Notes: generated by a model from the sequence alone, not told the origin. A stretch of DNA of 64,000 nt from Campylorhamphus procurvoides (GCA_013396655.1 WBMV01006537.1:248001-312000); one strand, 5' to 3'; counted from the stretch's first letter, positions 36,283 through 51,118 are shown. Translations and numbers: made by a program.

Positions 36283-39200
36283 TTTTTGGGAAATTAAGTA
36301 AAAAGCAATGCTTGGTAATGCTGACTTCTTATCTTTATTTGTTCAGGAAAACAGATTGAAGACTGTCTCCATAGCCACGAATTATTTCTTGTGAACAGAA
36401 TTCTTGGAAAGACCCTTGAAAAAATGTTCTGGACTGTACATCTTTTCAATAGCAACCAAAATCTTGAATCTTCATTGTACCTAAAGTCAGATTGGAACAA
36501 TGTTCCCAAAATAAGAATATTACAGAAGCCTTTACATCTTCAGAAAAAAACATAATACATGGCTTTGGAAAGCACTCAAAGACACCCTTGGGTTTTACAC
36601 TTGCATTTCAGCCCCAGAACTATCTTGGTATGAGCTCAAAAGTCTAATCTTGGTTTTGTCTGGTAAAATACTATGAAGTGATAAAAAATTTTATATACAG
36701 GGAAGAGTGGCAAAACAAGAAAGATTGATTTCTGAAGAGCTAACTCAGATCATTCTCTTTAAAAAATAATATTTGATGGATTTTTTTATTGTACCTTACA
36801 GACAATATATGAAACAGCAGTAAGGAATTAAGAAAACAATTCTGGGCTCAAGGTATTCTTCAAGATCCCACAAAATTCAGATTACTATCCTCAGAATTAT
36901 CTGGCTAATTTTGCAAAAACTGATAAAAGTAGGGATTATCTGTGTGCAGGCTCCACAGTGACTGCTCACTAGTTGAGAGCCTTGCGGGAAGAGTAATGCC
37001 TAGGATGTCTCACTATGATGAATAATCCAACAGAGATACATTTACACATTTTGTTCAAAGTGAACTAACAAAATTACCTGGATAACGACAACAAGAGTTT
37101 CTTAATTTCCTTATAGTATCAGCAGGGGAATACTTATCTGTAACTAGCAGGAGACTACCACTGACATCCATAGATTCTCTCTGCTATCAGTAGTTATAAA
37201 ACTTGAGCCAAAATTATCTGAGATGTTTTTATAATTTAAGTACCATCTCCCTAAGGCTTTAAACAGTGAAATAGTCAATGTTTTCCCAGTATTTCCAAAC
37301 ACTCATTACCTGCCTTTTTCATCCTCTTGATTTAACTTGCAAATTCTTTGTACCAAAGATAACATTTCTGCCTGTTTTTCATTTTTTCTTCTTTTATTAG
37401 TACATAATTCCAACTCTTAAAATGAAACAATAAAATGAAATACAGTTAAGAGTCATCTTAATAGAAACTGGATTAGAAAAAAATACCATTCTGTATAGTT
37501 TGTTAATAAGCAATTAGAAAGAAAATCAATAGCCAGCCATGGTTCCGTAGCCATTTTCTTCTCTAAAAACATTTAATATATGTTTTATGAGTAACATATT
37601 TATAGGCACTGGAAACACTGTATTGTATTTGCACAGCCATGAAGTCATATGCAGATGACATTCATTGTATTTCTTCCATCAAAATAGCAGCAAAAAAAAA
37701 TCAAGTGTATTCATAATTCTCCTTTCCAGTTCTGACATTTACATTAACCCAAGTTTTATGCTTTGGAAAGGAGAAATCTACACAGTTTGTTATAAAGATA
37801 GATCAGTTTATATTGATTTATCTTTATTAGAATTATATCTTACATAGAATATGAACATTGCCTTCACCCTGATCAGCTATTCTTTTAAAACTATCATTTT
37901 TAAAGTTAACTACATAAGGTCTTCCCCCCACCCCAAACCCTCAAGCCAGCTCCATTTCTTTGCTATGTAATCCATTATCAATTGTGACATTTTTCTGTTT
38001 GTGATCAGCAACAGTCTGGGAAACATTTGAATGTAACTGTGAGCACCATTTTATTTTGTGACCAGCATGCTCTATTTTGGCTGCCTTATTTGTTGCAGTC
38101 TTCACTACAGTTTTTTGGAGGGGTTTTTGGTTTGCCTTTTTTTTTAATTAGAACAGTGTACTTATTTGTGGATGGTATCCACAAATGAGCAGACCTTTAA
38201 AGAATTTAATTTCTAATTTATTTTTCCTCAGTGAAATAAAACAATCTGTAATCATCAGTAAAGTTTGATATTACCTTGTTTAAGACTACTATTGCAGAAA
38301 ATGCTAACTGGCTGACAAAAAAATTGTGCTATATCACCATCTGTGAGAAAGAAGGTCTTCTGTTGCTGCATACCAGTTGACCAGATCGAGAAGATGAAAA
38401 GGACTTAATGGATTTTTACCCTTCACCAATCCCAAGATGTACAGTGATTGTGATATAAAAAAGGAGAAACTGTTGCCAAATTTCTCTTGCTGGTTTGGTA
38501 ATATTTTTGTTTCTTTCTCAGAGATTTCAAGTTCTCTGTGGTTTTAAAAACCAACTACACCTGCACTTTAGAAATCCCCTTGTGACACCTGCCTGCCACA
38601 CTTGCCAAAGGTGCCTGTTGTGACCCTTGAGCCACAGGTCCTTTATCACCTTGAAGAAACCAGGGTCTCATCTGGCCAAGACTGTAGGTAGACTAACTGC
38701 TTGAGAGCTATAAATTGCCTTTGATAGTGGTTGTAATTATATACAGCAGAGAGCACAAAGAATAACATTAGTGCTGGGTGTGAGTCAAGAATTCCAATAT
38801 GAATGAGATTTACCCTTGCCTTTGGTCCCCTTGGTAAGACACACCTTTATAGCATGAAGGGTAGTCAGTTCTGTAGCTATTCCGTTTGCCCCTACACTCA
38901 CCATTTGTGTCCAGCATGTCTGTGTTCTGCTTTAAATATTCCCCGCAAGGATGTAGGCGATGACTCAGTGTGCCCAGCAGAAGAAATTAGTCCTAGGAGC
39001 ATTAAGCAGTGTAAGCAGGACCAGAGAATGAGAACAAAGTCAGAAAGGGAAGGAAGAAAAAGGATATCCTGTTATTCTGCTCTATCAGAACTATGTCTGT
39101 CCTTTCATTTTGAAGTAGTGTAACTGAAATGTACTATTAGACAGAGTTAGACTGAAGTGGTATGATTTCAGTATAATGCAGACAGTCTTGTTGGCTATTT

Positions 39201-42200
39201 AGATTACGTTTTAACAAAGAAAAGGCAATAAAACCTGAAGTCTTCATTTATTTTCTGTATTGAAGACCAGTATAAATCATACACATCAGTCTAGATTATA
39301 GTAATTTAAACAGTATCTCATTAGTTGCACTGTCAAAAATCTGTACATGATACCTTTAATAACAGCATTCAGTGAGTGTAGCAAGCTTGGAATGTGGCTT
39401 TAGTTCAGTACATTCAGTAATTGACTAAGTCACTGATACTGTGCAGGTTATATTGGCATGTGAAATTACCAGGAAAGATAAGCTCATTCACAGCTGAAAG
39501 ACAGCTATATAGAGTAACCTTTTTAAGAGAAAAAAGAATCAATAATAAAAGTAGCACTGCACTGTCTTGACTGACAGATCTGAGTTATCAAAATTAATTA
39601 CATAATATGACTCTCTTCATTAAACATAAAGTTGACAAGAAAATCAGAGCAACGCTGAATAGCACTTACTTCACTAGCACTAATTTCAAAATAAATTTGC
39701 TCAAAACTAAGGTTTGATATTCCACAGATGTATAATGATTCTTATACTTTCACTGTTATCTTTTTCACTTTTCAAAGGATTCGGTGAATATTTCCTACTT
39801 CTATCCATGCAGAAAAATGATTCCAACAACATTTTGTATCCCTATCTTTTACTTTTCAGGACTACTTAATATCAAAATTTCAATATTCTAAAATGTCATT
39901 TGTAAACTACAATTAACTGCTTTTCTTTTACATGATTAATGATTTTTAATGTTGAAAGGGTAATATATTATTTCCTCATATTGAGTACTTCAAGTATGTT
40001 GGAGGTGTATGTAATTTAAAGCAAAATTTTGTACAGGACTTGGAAAAAGTCTTTGGTTCTGGTCAGAGTAATTCAGAATGATTCAGAAGATACAGTTGCT
40101 CATAACTTGTCTACTTTCTAGTCTACTATTTTAGCTTTAGGAGTCAGAGTGGTAAGAGTCAATCTGATGATATGCAGTTGCCAAATTTTGTTTCACTGGG
40201 TAAGTATATTTTTAGTCAATATTCTTCAGGAAAAATTCTGACTGATATTTCTATAGACATGATGGAATAAAAACTGTATCTTTCTTGATTACAAAGTTCA
40301 ATGAAATGTCAGACTTTATGCTTGATCCTCCACGGCCTTGTACGTTTCTTGGTTTTCTGCACTATTCTGATTCAGCATCATTTTTCAGTTTAAATAGGTA
40401 CAAATAACCCCACTGGGCTGTTCAAACTCATAGTCTTTTTATGCAGAGTGCTGAAAAGCCATTTGTGAGGAATCTCTGCAGTGAGTTCAAAATCAGTTCA
40501 TCTTTCTTATTTCAGAGGAATGACAGTATATGTTGTCAAATTTAAGTAGGCATGGAAATATAGACAGAAAAATCGTCATTATAGAACAATGCACACACAG
40601 ACACATGCATTTTAAGAAACCAGTAGCATACAAACAAAAATGTTAAAAAGAGCAAAAATAGCCTTGAGTATATGTCTATTATACATTCTTTTCTGAGTAT
40701 GCTACTCACACCTTAAGAAAGTGCTTTCACTTTTCTGGTCAGTGTTAGTTTCATTCACTGTTGTTTGCCTCTAGGGGATATTACCAGGAGTAGCCAGAAC
40801 TTTTAGTTCTAGCACCAGTGCAGATATTTGATAAGCATCCTCGGGAGATGGCATACAATGTCAACTCTTCTGCATTCAGTCCTTGTAACATAGGCACAAC
40901 TAAACTAATTTTAAGACTAGTGACATCTTACACATCATTTTAGCTAATATATCAATTTCTTTCTTCTTAGACTTGATTTAGACTTGTTGCTGCCATAACT
41001 TACAAATTGTGCATCACAAAATGTACCTGAATTTCAGGTATCATGTTTCAGTTATAAATCATGAGTCGACCAGAAAAGTCTTTAATCTTTAGGCCTATTT
41101 AGTTCCTATTGATGTATTCTAATTTTTTTGTGTATTAAAATTAAACATATTAAATCTATAAGTAGCTTTATAAAGTAACTGGTAAGGTCATGTCCCCTAT
41201 ATAAAATTAGATTCATTCTAGATTTTGTTCACTCCCTTTCTACTTGTATTCTATCTCCTATTTCATACCTTTTCCTCTGTATCTGATTTCAGAGAGTTTG
41301 AAATTATTACTTATATTCAGACAGTACGGAAGATACGTCATCTCTTCTGTGTTCACTATTGGGTTTTTTATCTCCTTTCTCCATTTAAAAGTATCAAATA
41401 TTAAGTACCACACAGAGTTGAAGGATGTCCCACTGAGACATTCACAACAAAAGAAATCTCCTAGAATTCAATAAATGAAAGACATTTTAAGTTTAATTCA
41501 GTGAAGATGTGATCACTGGGGGTTATAAAGGTAGACATGAGTGGTAGGAGTTTTATAAAGTGAGACTCAGTGGGTGTATGTATAACTGGGCACATGTAAG
41601 TCTCTAAGTACTGTATGATTCAGCCTGCTCTTCCTGTCACCTACTTCATCTCACTCATTATTTTATTCTCCCCAAATCCTCAGTGTTTCTGTTCAAAAGG
41701 CTTCTCTCACCTTAGTGCTCCAGCAATGCCTGCTTTCAGGCAGGAGCACAAAGTATTGACTACTAAATTGCTTGCAGCCTTCCCAGCATCCCTGTTAGAG
41801 CAGACCTGAAGAGTTTCCTTAAGTCATAGTGCCTTCTTTCTTAACACCATCCTTCAGTACATATGAGCATTTGGAGCATCTGAGCCGTGGGTCCCACTTC
41901 TGGCAGCAGCCCCTCTATGTACCTCTCCAGACATGCTGTCAGCAGCATCAGATAGGATGCTGCTGCTCAGCTGGTCCTGTTGGTGTATAGATCCCATATA
42001 TGGTATGGGCATTCCTCTCACCAATTTTTACCTTTCTGAACATTTATTCTGACTTTTCTCCAGAACACAGGATCCTCTTTACTAAGGCCTATAAAACTTT
42101 TAATTTGTTTCTCAATTTTTTTCTTTCAAAGTTATATTTTATAACTCCTGTAATGTGTGCCCTCACATGCAACCCAGTCCCTCAGTCTGAATTCACATGA

Positions 42201-43417
42201 CTTCTCTGACACTATTTGTAGACCTGTTCAGACAACTTCTTATGTTTTTCAGCAGGTTTAAGGTTTCAGAATTCAATCTAGAGTAAGGAAAATATACCCA
42301 CTGTTTAGAAATCTGCAGTTTCAGTATGACGAAGACCTGCAAAATCTATTCTTTCATGTCACTAGTGAAGCTTTTGTCTTCTTCTCTTTAATGTAACTGC
42401 TTCAAATCTTTTACAGAAATATAAATCTCTCACATTTTAAAAAATCATTGTGTCTACCTGAGCTTTCTCTATATTTTCTTTCCTTTGGTCCTTTCTGACT
42501 TTTTGCTTCTCTCCTTTTTCCCATTTCCATCCTCTCACACTTTCTGGTTTACATCCTTTTTAGGGTTAAATTCTACCACTGGAAGATCCTTTCCTATTCT
42601 CTGCACCACAATGTGCAAAGTCAGCCCTTTTTTATTGTTTGGTTGAAAACCTTGACTAAATGCAATAAATTAACTGTACTTCATTCAATCATTAGAGAGC
42701 TATTAACTTGAAAGAAGTGCACAGGCAAAAGAAAGAAGCAAGACCATTTCAAAATAGGTTCATATCCATTTCTCTGAAGAAGGGATACATTGCTTCTTAA
42801 AGAGACTTGTTTCTAGTCCTGCCAGCATTGCATCTTGTTTTCTCCTTAAACATAGTTCCTATTCTTTAAAATGCAGTGTATACTCATGCTTTGCTACACA
42901 ATTACCACAGCACAATTTCCCACTTTCAAATTTTTGTTAAAAGAACATTTTTTCTAAATGTGCCTTTCTAATGAAGATTCATTTATGTTCATTGAACATT
43001 GAAGCAGATCCAGTAAAAAAAAGGAAAAAGAAAATTAATATAAAATACATATACATATGCTCAAAAGTCATGCTAAGATTCTGTCATTTATACTGAAGTC
43101 TTTATTACAGGCTTTTATCTCTTTTAACTTATTCGGAGATTGAGAGCCCTGAAAAAGAGATATTTGACTTTTTCAGTGGGTAGCTGATCTGAGAAGTGGG
43201 ATATGTTGGCATTTTCTTTTGTTCTTTGCTCTCATTTAACTGAGCATTTATTGGAGGTAGATGCTTGGTATATGATAATCATATGAGATCTAACTGCAGG
43301 TTGACCTGGAAACCTCCTTGAAAAGTTACATCACAAGGGGATTTCATCCTGCTTCTAAAATACCCTGAACTAAACATTATTGAAAATATTTTTCTAGCCT
43401 TGATGAAGCAAGAGACA
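36283..43417. other. AT-rich unique sequence, nothing recognised
   Basis: About 7.1 kb, the longest stretch without a recognised element. It contains a perfect 10-bp-stem hairpin at 38164-38186 and a T/G-rich run near 38110-38150. A 106-codon plus frame at 38803-39123 has no known motif. Confidence 0.5.
38164..38186. other. Perfect short inverted repeat (10-bp stem, 3-nt loop)
   Basis: ATTTGTGGAT (38164-38173) and ATCCACAAAT (38177-38186) are exact reverse complements separated by GGT. No run of T follows and no gene context is visible, so no function is assigned. Confidence 0.9.
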
Positions 43418-43530
43418 GATGACAACATCATATCATCTAGTCTGACCTTCTATATACCTCAGATCAATAAGGTTCACACAAATATTTTGTAATATCTAAA
43501 GATGTATTTAAGCCAGATGTCTCAGTTCTC
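43418..43530 (-). mobile_element. Possible ancient CR1 relic
   Basis: The string ATCATCTAGTCTGACCTTCT followed by ATATACC recalls the 3' region of old archosaur CR1 copies in complement orientation. The rest is too diverged to follow. This is pattern memory only. Confidence 0.35.
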
Positions 43531-46500
43531 AAATTGCTGTAGGTAGAGGTAACAGACCTAAACCAAATCAGTGCCTTAGGCTTCTTCATGGTTGGAAAAT
43601 TGTTATGATGTGATGATCCCAGCAGGTAAATCATGCCTGATATAGCAATTTTTCCTCCTTTTCTTCTTCGTAAAATGACTACTAAGCCTGAGAGAAAATG
43701 TTTGTCTGCAAAATCAGCAGTCTGTGTTGGAACACAAAGCTATTAGCTGTCCTTCTGTTTAGACTTTAGACAGCTGGCTCTGGGAGAAGACAGTGAGAGA
43801 GCTGGGCTTCAACAAGCCATTTTGTTCTGGCTCTCAGTCCCCAAACCACTGTGTTGGGAAGGGACAAGAAAACAAAATTCTATGAAAGATTTTGAAACTG
43901 TCACACAACCCCACCACCAGTAAAACAAAATTACGTTCACATCTCCAGATTCCTGCAGACAGATTCTTTATGCTCTGTAAGAGTTCAGTTACCATATCTT
44001 CTCCCCATAGAAAGAGCTGGGCAAATGTATTTTGATTGCATCTTTCTTTCATTAACAGACACTCCTTTGTGTTGTCCATTTCTAAACTGAAGCATAATTT
44101 TCAGATTCTGTTCCAGGCACACTACTTATTTTGAAAAAACTCAGGAAAGTCACAAAGTCTTCTTAGTTTAAACTCTTTTTAGACTAAGCTCTAGGGATCA
44201 ATAGTACTCTTTACATTTTTCAGACTTGGGCCTGCAAACAATGATTTATTAGTACATTCAGCAGAATACCCTTCAGCAGAAGTCCTTCCTCATTTTAACA
44301 TGTCCTAATAATATGAATGACAAGCGACACATTTCGGTGGGTTCCAAGCAATGTTATTTTCATCTGATTAAGTGCATATTTAAGCGCTGGCTTACAGCTG
44401 TTCCATATGTAATTAAACTTTCTTCTATTAGATGTTCAGATATTAAGGCTCAAGTTCATTAGTCAAAGCAGTAAAGTGAATTATAATATTTCAAAACAGC
44501 AGTGAAATCTGAAATCTTATGGCTATGCATACTACCCAAATAAAATAGAGCCCCTTCTGTCCAGATAGTCAGGCAGAAGATTTACAGAGCACCCAGACAG
44601 GCAATTATCCATACTAATGCACATAAAACTGCACCAAGGTCTGCAAATCATCAACATAAATACTTTAAGCTAAAATAAATATTTACAGACAACTCAAGGT
44701 AAAAGGATTCTAAAGATATGAACTAGTAAGACAGTCCACGGGGTACTGGAAGTCCCTTCATTCATACTGAGCTATAATTTCTGGGCCAGAGAGTAGCTGC
44801 TTACCAATTTGCTCTACTCCTCTGCACCAGCAGTCATTTTGCCACCACCAGCTCCCAGGGCACTAGTAAGATATAAGGGCATCTTTCAGAGCGTAATAAT
44901 AACCTGTGTCTAGACAAGCAAAACTTTCAGCATCTGGATGTGGGGTCAGCAGAGCAAGGCTGTTCACACAGCTCCATAGTGATGGTTTTCTAGAGTCACT
45001 GACACTCCTCTCATATTTGTGTGAGGAAATAGCCACAAGACAACGTGCCAGTTGGTGAGTGACAGCTGTCAGAAGTTCTGTCCACTCTCCCATACCTGTG
45101 CATAAGTTCCTGTTGCCTCCTTATCCAGATCATCAGCTGCCTTTTGAGAACATGGCTTCTGCTCAATAAAGATACAGAGCCCCATTGTGATATGAAAAAA
45201 CCCACAGACAACCACAAAACCTGAACTGACTCTAATGGTGCTGTTGCAAAGCATTAAGCAAATATGCCTTAAACTGTTGCAATTCCAAAGATGCAAAGGA
45301 GGTAGAGGTCCCTTATGTGTCCTGCTATTCCCATCTTCCACAAGTTTCTTAGAGAATCAAAATTAATATCTCACTGTTATGGAGTGATTCCTGGGGGCTA
45401 CAGTCCCCAAAGTCGTCTGGTTCTTTAATAAAACTGGGGAAACTGTCAGTATGCTGTGCAAAAGAATTAGAGTCTCATGTGAAGGTGGTGGAGGCCTGTC
45501 ATGTCTCCCATGGCTGGCTGGTCAAGGAAAAGAGCAGGCCATTTGGCTACAAGAAAGAAAATAGGAAACTCTTCATCAAGCCACAAATTCTGCTAACAGA
45601 GGCACTTTCTAAGCTCTCCCAGCACCTTTGTGGGCCACTGAGCACACTGAACAGGCCAGCCTGACTAAATTCAGCTGTCAGACAGTTTTCTCCTTGTTTA
45701 TCTTCTGCATTTTCATCTTCCAACTTGAGTTATCTACTTGATAATACTGTAAAACCTGCACTGCTCTTGCCAGAGTTTCTTTTCCCCCTCTGTTAAACAA
45801 GAAATGAAAGTGAAAATTACATGACTCCAACACAGTTACCAAACCAAGACTAGGGAGAAGAGCACCAAACTTCAAAAGAAGTTTTTGGAGAGCCAGGGAA
45901 TGAATGATGGCTGCATAATACCTCCTGATAACAGATTTGTGGACTTTGTGCATAGCTGGAAGTTGTTTGCAGCTTCTTTTTCAGCACATATGGAGCCATT
46001 ATTTAGCAAGAAGAATACACATGATAATCATAACAGCCCGTATTATCCCCATCAACCAGCCTGGACAACATCTGGCATAAGAAGAAGAGGATTGCTCTTC
46101 AGAGTTGCACAGTTCTCTCTTGTGGTAGCTGCTCTGCAGCAGAGCACAGAGGAAAATTGCTGCTTTTGTAATGATAATAAATTCTTCCCAAGACTTCTAA
46201 CAAATCCAAGATAAATCCAAGTTCAAAAGTACATTCAGCCTGGAACAGAACAGAGGTTTTCCCCGCAACCATTACAACTAGATTTCCAATATAAAGTTAA
46301 ATTTATAATGTTTTAAACATGCACTCATTGCTTGGTATTTGCTAAAAGATGAAATTCAAGTCTTCATTAACCTGTGTTCAGAAGGTTTTGTTGCTTGACT
46401 TAAATAAAAGCAGTCAATTTGAATATTTCAAACCTTTCATTTTCCTGGAGTTATATCCCATTAATGCTTTCTGTGCTTGGTCACTAACATTATATCATTT

Positions 46501-48100
46501 TTATGGTACTTGATTCTATCTAACAGCATATCATTGTATCAACTTTCTTTTCACATTCACAAAGAAAAGAGATAAAAGTCATTATTTTGTATTTAAATTA
46601 CATTTTACATACATATTTTTATTTTATAGCTCATAATAATAATTACTTAACTGAATCTTGGAAAATTTTATAAAGAAATTGATCATTATTTTTTAATAAA
46701 GTCATTGAATTGTTTGAAACTTGTCTCCACAGAGATGATAATAATATAATCTGTCTCCTGGTTTGTGAGAGACAATAAAAAGATAATTTAATTGAAGTTG
46801 GACCACAGATTTATAAAGCAGAAGTAATTTCAGATGAAATTAGACCTAGCAGGAACTTTTCAGGGGAAAACATCCATTTCGTCAGAAAATATCACGTTAT
46901 GAGAACCAGTATCTGTAACGAGAAAAGAAAATCAGCATACTTTTCACATAAATATTTTTGCAGGGCTTCATCTTGTTAACACATCTATCTTGTATTTCAA
47001 GTCAGGTTATTTCATTTAAATGTGAATTAATTATGCTTTACTCATATTTAATTGCAATGAAAATCTTTAAGCATAAAAATCAAAACAATGTTTATTATTG
47101 CCTGAAAATTTTTTTTGACAAATTTTCTCTTTTGTTTGATTTGGGTTTGACTTAGAATAATTTTAATGATAAATAGATAACATTTATATTTTATGAATTA
47201 GCATAAGCATTTGCAGATCTTTAAAGAATAATGAATGTAATGCTATATTGAAAATTATGATTACATAAAGAATCAGAATGAAATACTAGCTGCTTTTTAA
47301 TTTGTAAGTAAGTGTACTCTTATGACAGTCCTTTCTTATTCTCAAAGGAAAATGCCTATACAAAGTATAAAATAAAAATATCTGTTTAAATGTAGTTGGC
47401 TTTTGGTGAGGATCCAAGGCAACTGCACATAAAATGATTTACTGTGTCAAGACAAAATTGAAGAAAATCAAAGTATTCCTTATATAATCTTTTTACAATC
47501 CTCAGTAAACATCATAAAGTCATCTCAGTAATTGACTTACTCCTTAGCATCTCTGATTTGATTTCCCTCTGCAACAGTGTTCTGGGCAATGAGGACCAAA
47601 GAGCACCTGAATGATTCTGTGGAACTGAGGAATCTCTTCCTTTCCCATGAAATCTATTTAAAACATAATGAAAAAAAAAAAACAGGCTTCTCTTTAGTGT
47701 CTTTGTGAGGTGGATGTGGAAAGTCTGAATAGAGTATGAGATATTACTGAAATTACTCAGATTTTCCCGGATGGTTTAATACCATATTAGATCCTTTCTC
47801 AGGTACTGTCAGTGCAAGAGGCAGCAGAAGAGACATATAGGTGGTGTTTCTTTTTACAGAAGGCTTAAGTGTCTTGAAGGACGTATGGCTTAGAAATCAA
47901 CTCATCTTTATATTGAAAAAAGCTTGATATTCACCAGCACACTCTTTGATCAACCATACTGTGTTTGTTCCTGTTCTTACAAAACCCTGTTCATCAAAGA
48001 AAATCTTGAAAAAAAAAATCACTTGAGAAGGGTTAAGAGAAGAAGCCAATCAGTTTGCAGTTGGGCAAGAAAATCAAAAGAGATCTTCCATGATACCATG
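43531..48100. other. Unique sequence, mostly AT-rich
   Basis: No CR1 or LTR signature. A less AT-rich part at about 44740-45680 carries minus-strand frames (44863-45093, 45069-45341). The second ends a run with a CAG|GTATGG-type splice-donor look-alike. A stretch at 44230-44500 is rich in TAAT/ATTA words and looks non-repetitive. None is a supported gene. Confidence 0.45.
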
Positions 48101-48146
48101 GATGTGTGTGTTTTTATGTGTCTGTATATGTGTGTGTGTGTGTATA
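48101..48146. repeat. Short TG-rich dinucleotide microsatellite
   Basis: Interrupted (TG)n, with the longest pure run at about 48129-48142. This is a simple sequence repeat. Confidence 0.85.
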
Positions 48147-51039
48147 CAGACAGCAAGCATACACTTTTTTTCAATTCATGACCAGTAAAAAATCATACAC
48201 TACATAACATATAATGAATATAAAGAATAATGAGTGCATACCTCAGCTTTTCAGAAAATTAAGTACAAGCAAATAAATTGCAGAATAAGACTTGGAAGAA
48301 ACATTCTCTTAATTTCCAACTCTGTGGTGTGTAACTATGAGAACTCTGTTAAAAGCTTACTGGTCTACACATGTTTACTTCTGGATAATTCTCCCCTGTC
48401 TCTGATCCTCCATTTGTACCTGTACTATATCCAAAGCCTGAATCTCTCTCTCCTATCTGAATATTCCCTCTGTATTTTGCAAGGAAGTGAGTTCCAGTAA
48501 TTAGCTGCAAGAGTAGGTTTTCTCTCTGGCAAAGAAATATGCATGGGACTACACTTCAAAAAATTCTAGGCTCTCGGTCTTTACCTGCTCTGGACCACAT
48601 CCAATCTGCTGTTTGTTGTACAGAAGGGAAATGCAAAACTTTTAGAATCTTAGCTACATTCTTAAAAAAAAAAAGAAGACAATAATACTGTTAGTGTAAT
48701 GCATGTCCTATCATCTTGATTGACTGCTACTGAATTAAAATTCTTGCTCTGGCTGCTTTTATCCCAGTAACTTTTTTTTTTTGCCCATTTATTGTGTCTT
48801 TCAGTGACTTTCCTATTTATGACATATTGCGCTAAAGGAAGTGCTCTGTGCAAAAAAAAAAAAAATTATTTTCATGCAACAACAATTTCTGCCATTTACA
48901 GTGCATAATAAAGAATAAAAAAGGCAAAAATTTTATATTGAAGAGAAACCTAGTTTTATCACAGTAAATTAATTTTTTTTATGTTTCACTGATTATTCAA
49001 GAATAAAAGAGCGGAAAGTGTCTGGATTATACAATCGCATCACTTAAAATAATGAACACAACTGAAGAAATCCTCCCCTTTTCCATTCATATGCAGTAAA
49101 TGAGAGCCTCAGCTTTTGACTGAAACTCTTGGAAATACCATCACATCCATAAGAATTGCTAAAATTGAGTTTCATGATCACTTTGGATTCACTCTGGGTG
49201 TATAATTGACCTGCTTCATAAATATAGAGTAACTCCTGTCTTCATCACACATATCACTTCTCTTAATTCAAAAGCTGTCACTGCACAAGGACTCACTGTG
49301 ATTTTTGCAGTTCATCTTCTTTATAATACAGACTGAAAGCCTTTCCTGAAGTAATTTCTAGTTGAATGTCATGTGAGTAATTATTAAACTAAGAATATTG
49401 TCAGTATTGATATGCAGCCAAGGGGATCTTTACCTGATGAAAGAAAACAGTCTATAATAGATAATGTCACCTTTCTTATAAAGATCTTTCAGCAGATAAA
49501 TAGCATTTAGTGTTCTAAATATGTTTTTGGCAGCTTCTTTCATCAGAGATTATTGAACAAATCAAGATGTTATAGAAGAATCAGATTGTAACTTTTATAG
49601 ATTCATAATTTTTTAAAGGATGGGAAAGGAAGAGCAAAAGTTCAAGTTTATCAATACAGAGAGGTTGTTAGAACTTCAGAGAGATTTTCCAATGTATCTG
49701 ATTTAAAATGATATAGATAGTGAGAAGACAAAACTTCCTGTTAGTATTTAAGAGTATTACAACTAAATCTGTCTTTCAAAGTATGAAGACCACGCTGAGT
49801 GATCTGACAATAAAGTTATAGAAACCAAGTAGTACACTAGGAAATACTGTCAATGGGAAAAATCAGTCCTAATTAAACATAAACAATTACAACACCAAAA
49901 TAACTGTTGTACCAAGGAAGGATTGGTCAGGGAAGATAGTTCAGTGAGAATATAAAGGGAACCTTCAGTTTATGCTAAAGAAACTTCAAATAGAATAATA
50001 TGAATTATGAGAAAGAGACTAAAGTCAAAACATCACTGTGCAATTGGGAGTATCTGATTCATATTATCTATCTAAATGTGGCTATGGCAAAGTAGGAAAG
50101 CCACATAGCAGAACATCAAATAATTAACTTTACACTTATGAGGAGACTATTTAAATTAATAACTCTTCAAACTGGTAAAAGACCCTATATCTCAAGACAG
50201 AAACAACAGGAGTCCTTAAAACAAGAAGAGGATGCAGAGGAGATGACAGGGACTCCCGAAATGTTTCTCAAAATGCTAGAAGTGAGGGGTACCACAGCAG
50301 ACTTACAGGGAATGGCAGGAAATGCTTTTACTTACATAGCTCTTGGCAAATCCTTTACTTTAGGATGTTTTGGTAGATCAGTGTATTAAGAAACCCAAAG
50401 AAAATTGAAGGCATTTCATGGAACATAGTTTACCTGTATTTCAACGCAGTACTCTGGATACAGTCTCCATGTCAGAAAGCCTTACTTCCTACTGGTCTTT
50501 AATCTTATGCTTTCTTCAGGCATCAACTTTACTGTTGCAAATGACAAGATACAGTCTATGTCTGACTTCTTGTTTTGGGGGTTTTCTAATTCTGCATACT
50601 ATCACAAAGGGCAGCAAAAATTCCAGTCAACTTTTAAATGTGAAGTGTAATGGCTTGCTATTGCTTTGCTGCTCTGTAAGATTAACCCTAAAAAAGGTAC
50701 AGACATATATTTGATGTGAAAGGACACATCGCAGACTGATATATCTCTCCATTAGTGTCATCAAGAACAGGGTATGAAATAGTATTTCACATTGCAAAAC
50801 TGAGTTCAAGATAAACTTTCTTTACTGCAAGTACTTCATACCATCACAGAAAAGCTTAAGAAAATAACAGCACAGAAACAGTCTAACATCTGTCCATAAA
50901 ACTTATGAAATACTCTATGTAACACAAGCAAGGCAAGAGGCATTTGTGCTTTACTAGGAAAGATACACATTGATTGAGTTATTCTGATTTATTTTTTCTT
51001 GCTTTTATCTTTCTTCCTTTTGTCCTTACTCTGCCATCT
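48147..51039. other. AT-rich unique sequence, nothing recognised
   Basis: No supported feature over about 2.9 kb, apart from T- or A-runs near 48664-48675, 48772-48782 and 48853-48865. Frames of up to 98 codons show no recognised motif. Confidence 0.55.
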
Positions 51040-51118
51040 CCAATTTAAAACAAACAAACAAACAAAAACAAAACCAAAGGACAACAACAACAAAGCACAC
51101 CAAAACAAAAAAAATCAT
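51040..51118. repeat. A/C-rich low-complexity island
   Basis: Runs of CAAACAAACAAA and ACAACAACAA type with no fixed period. It has the same composition class as the islands at 1.3, 6.2 and 30.1 kb. Confidence 0.8.

Noticed and set aside
38803..39123. 106-codon plus-strand frame
   Set aside because: No known motif and no supporting splice or promoter signals.
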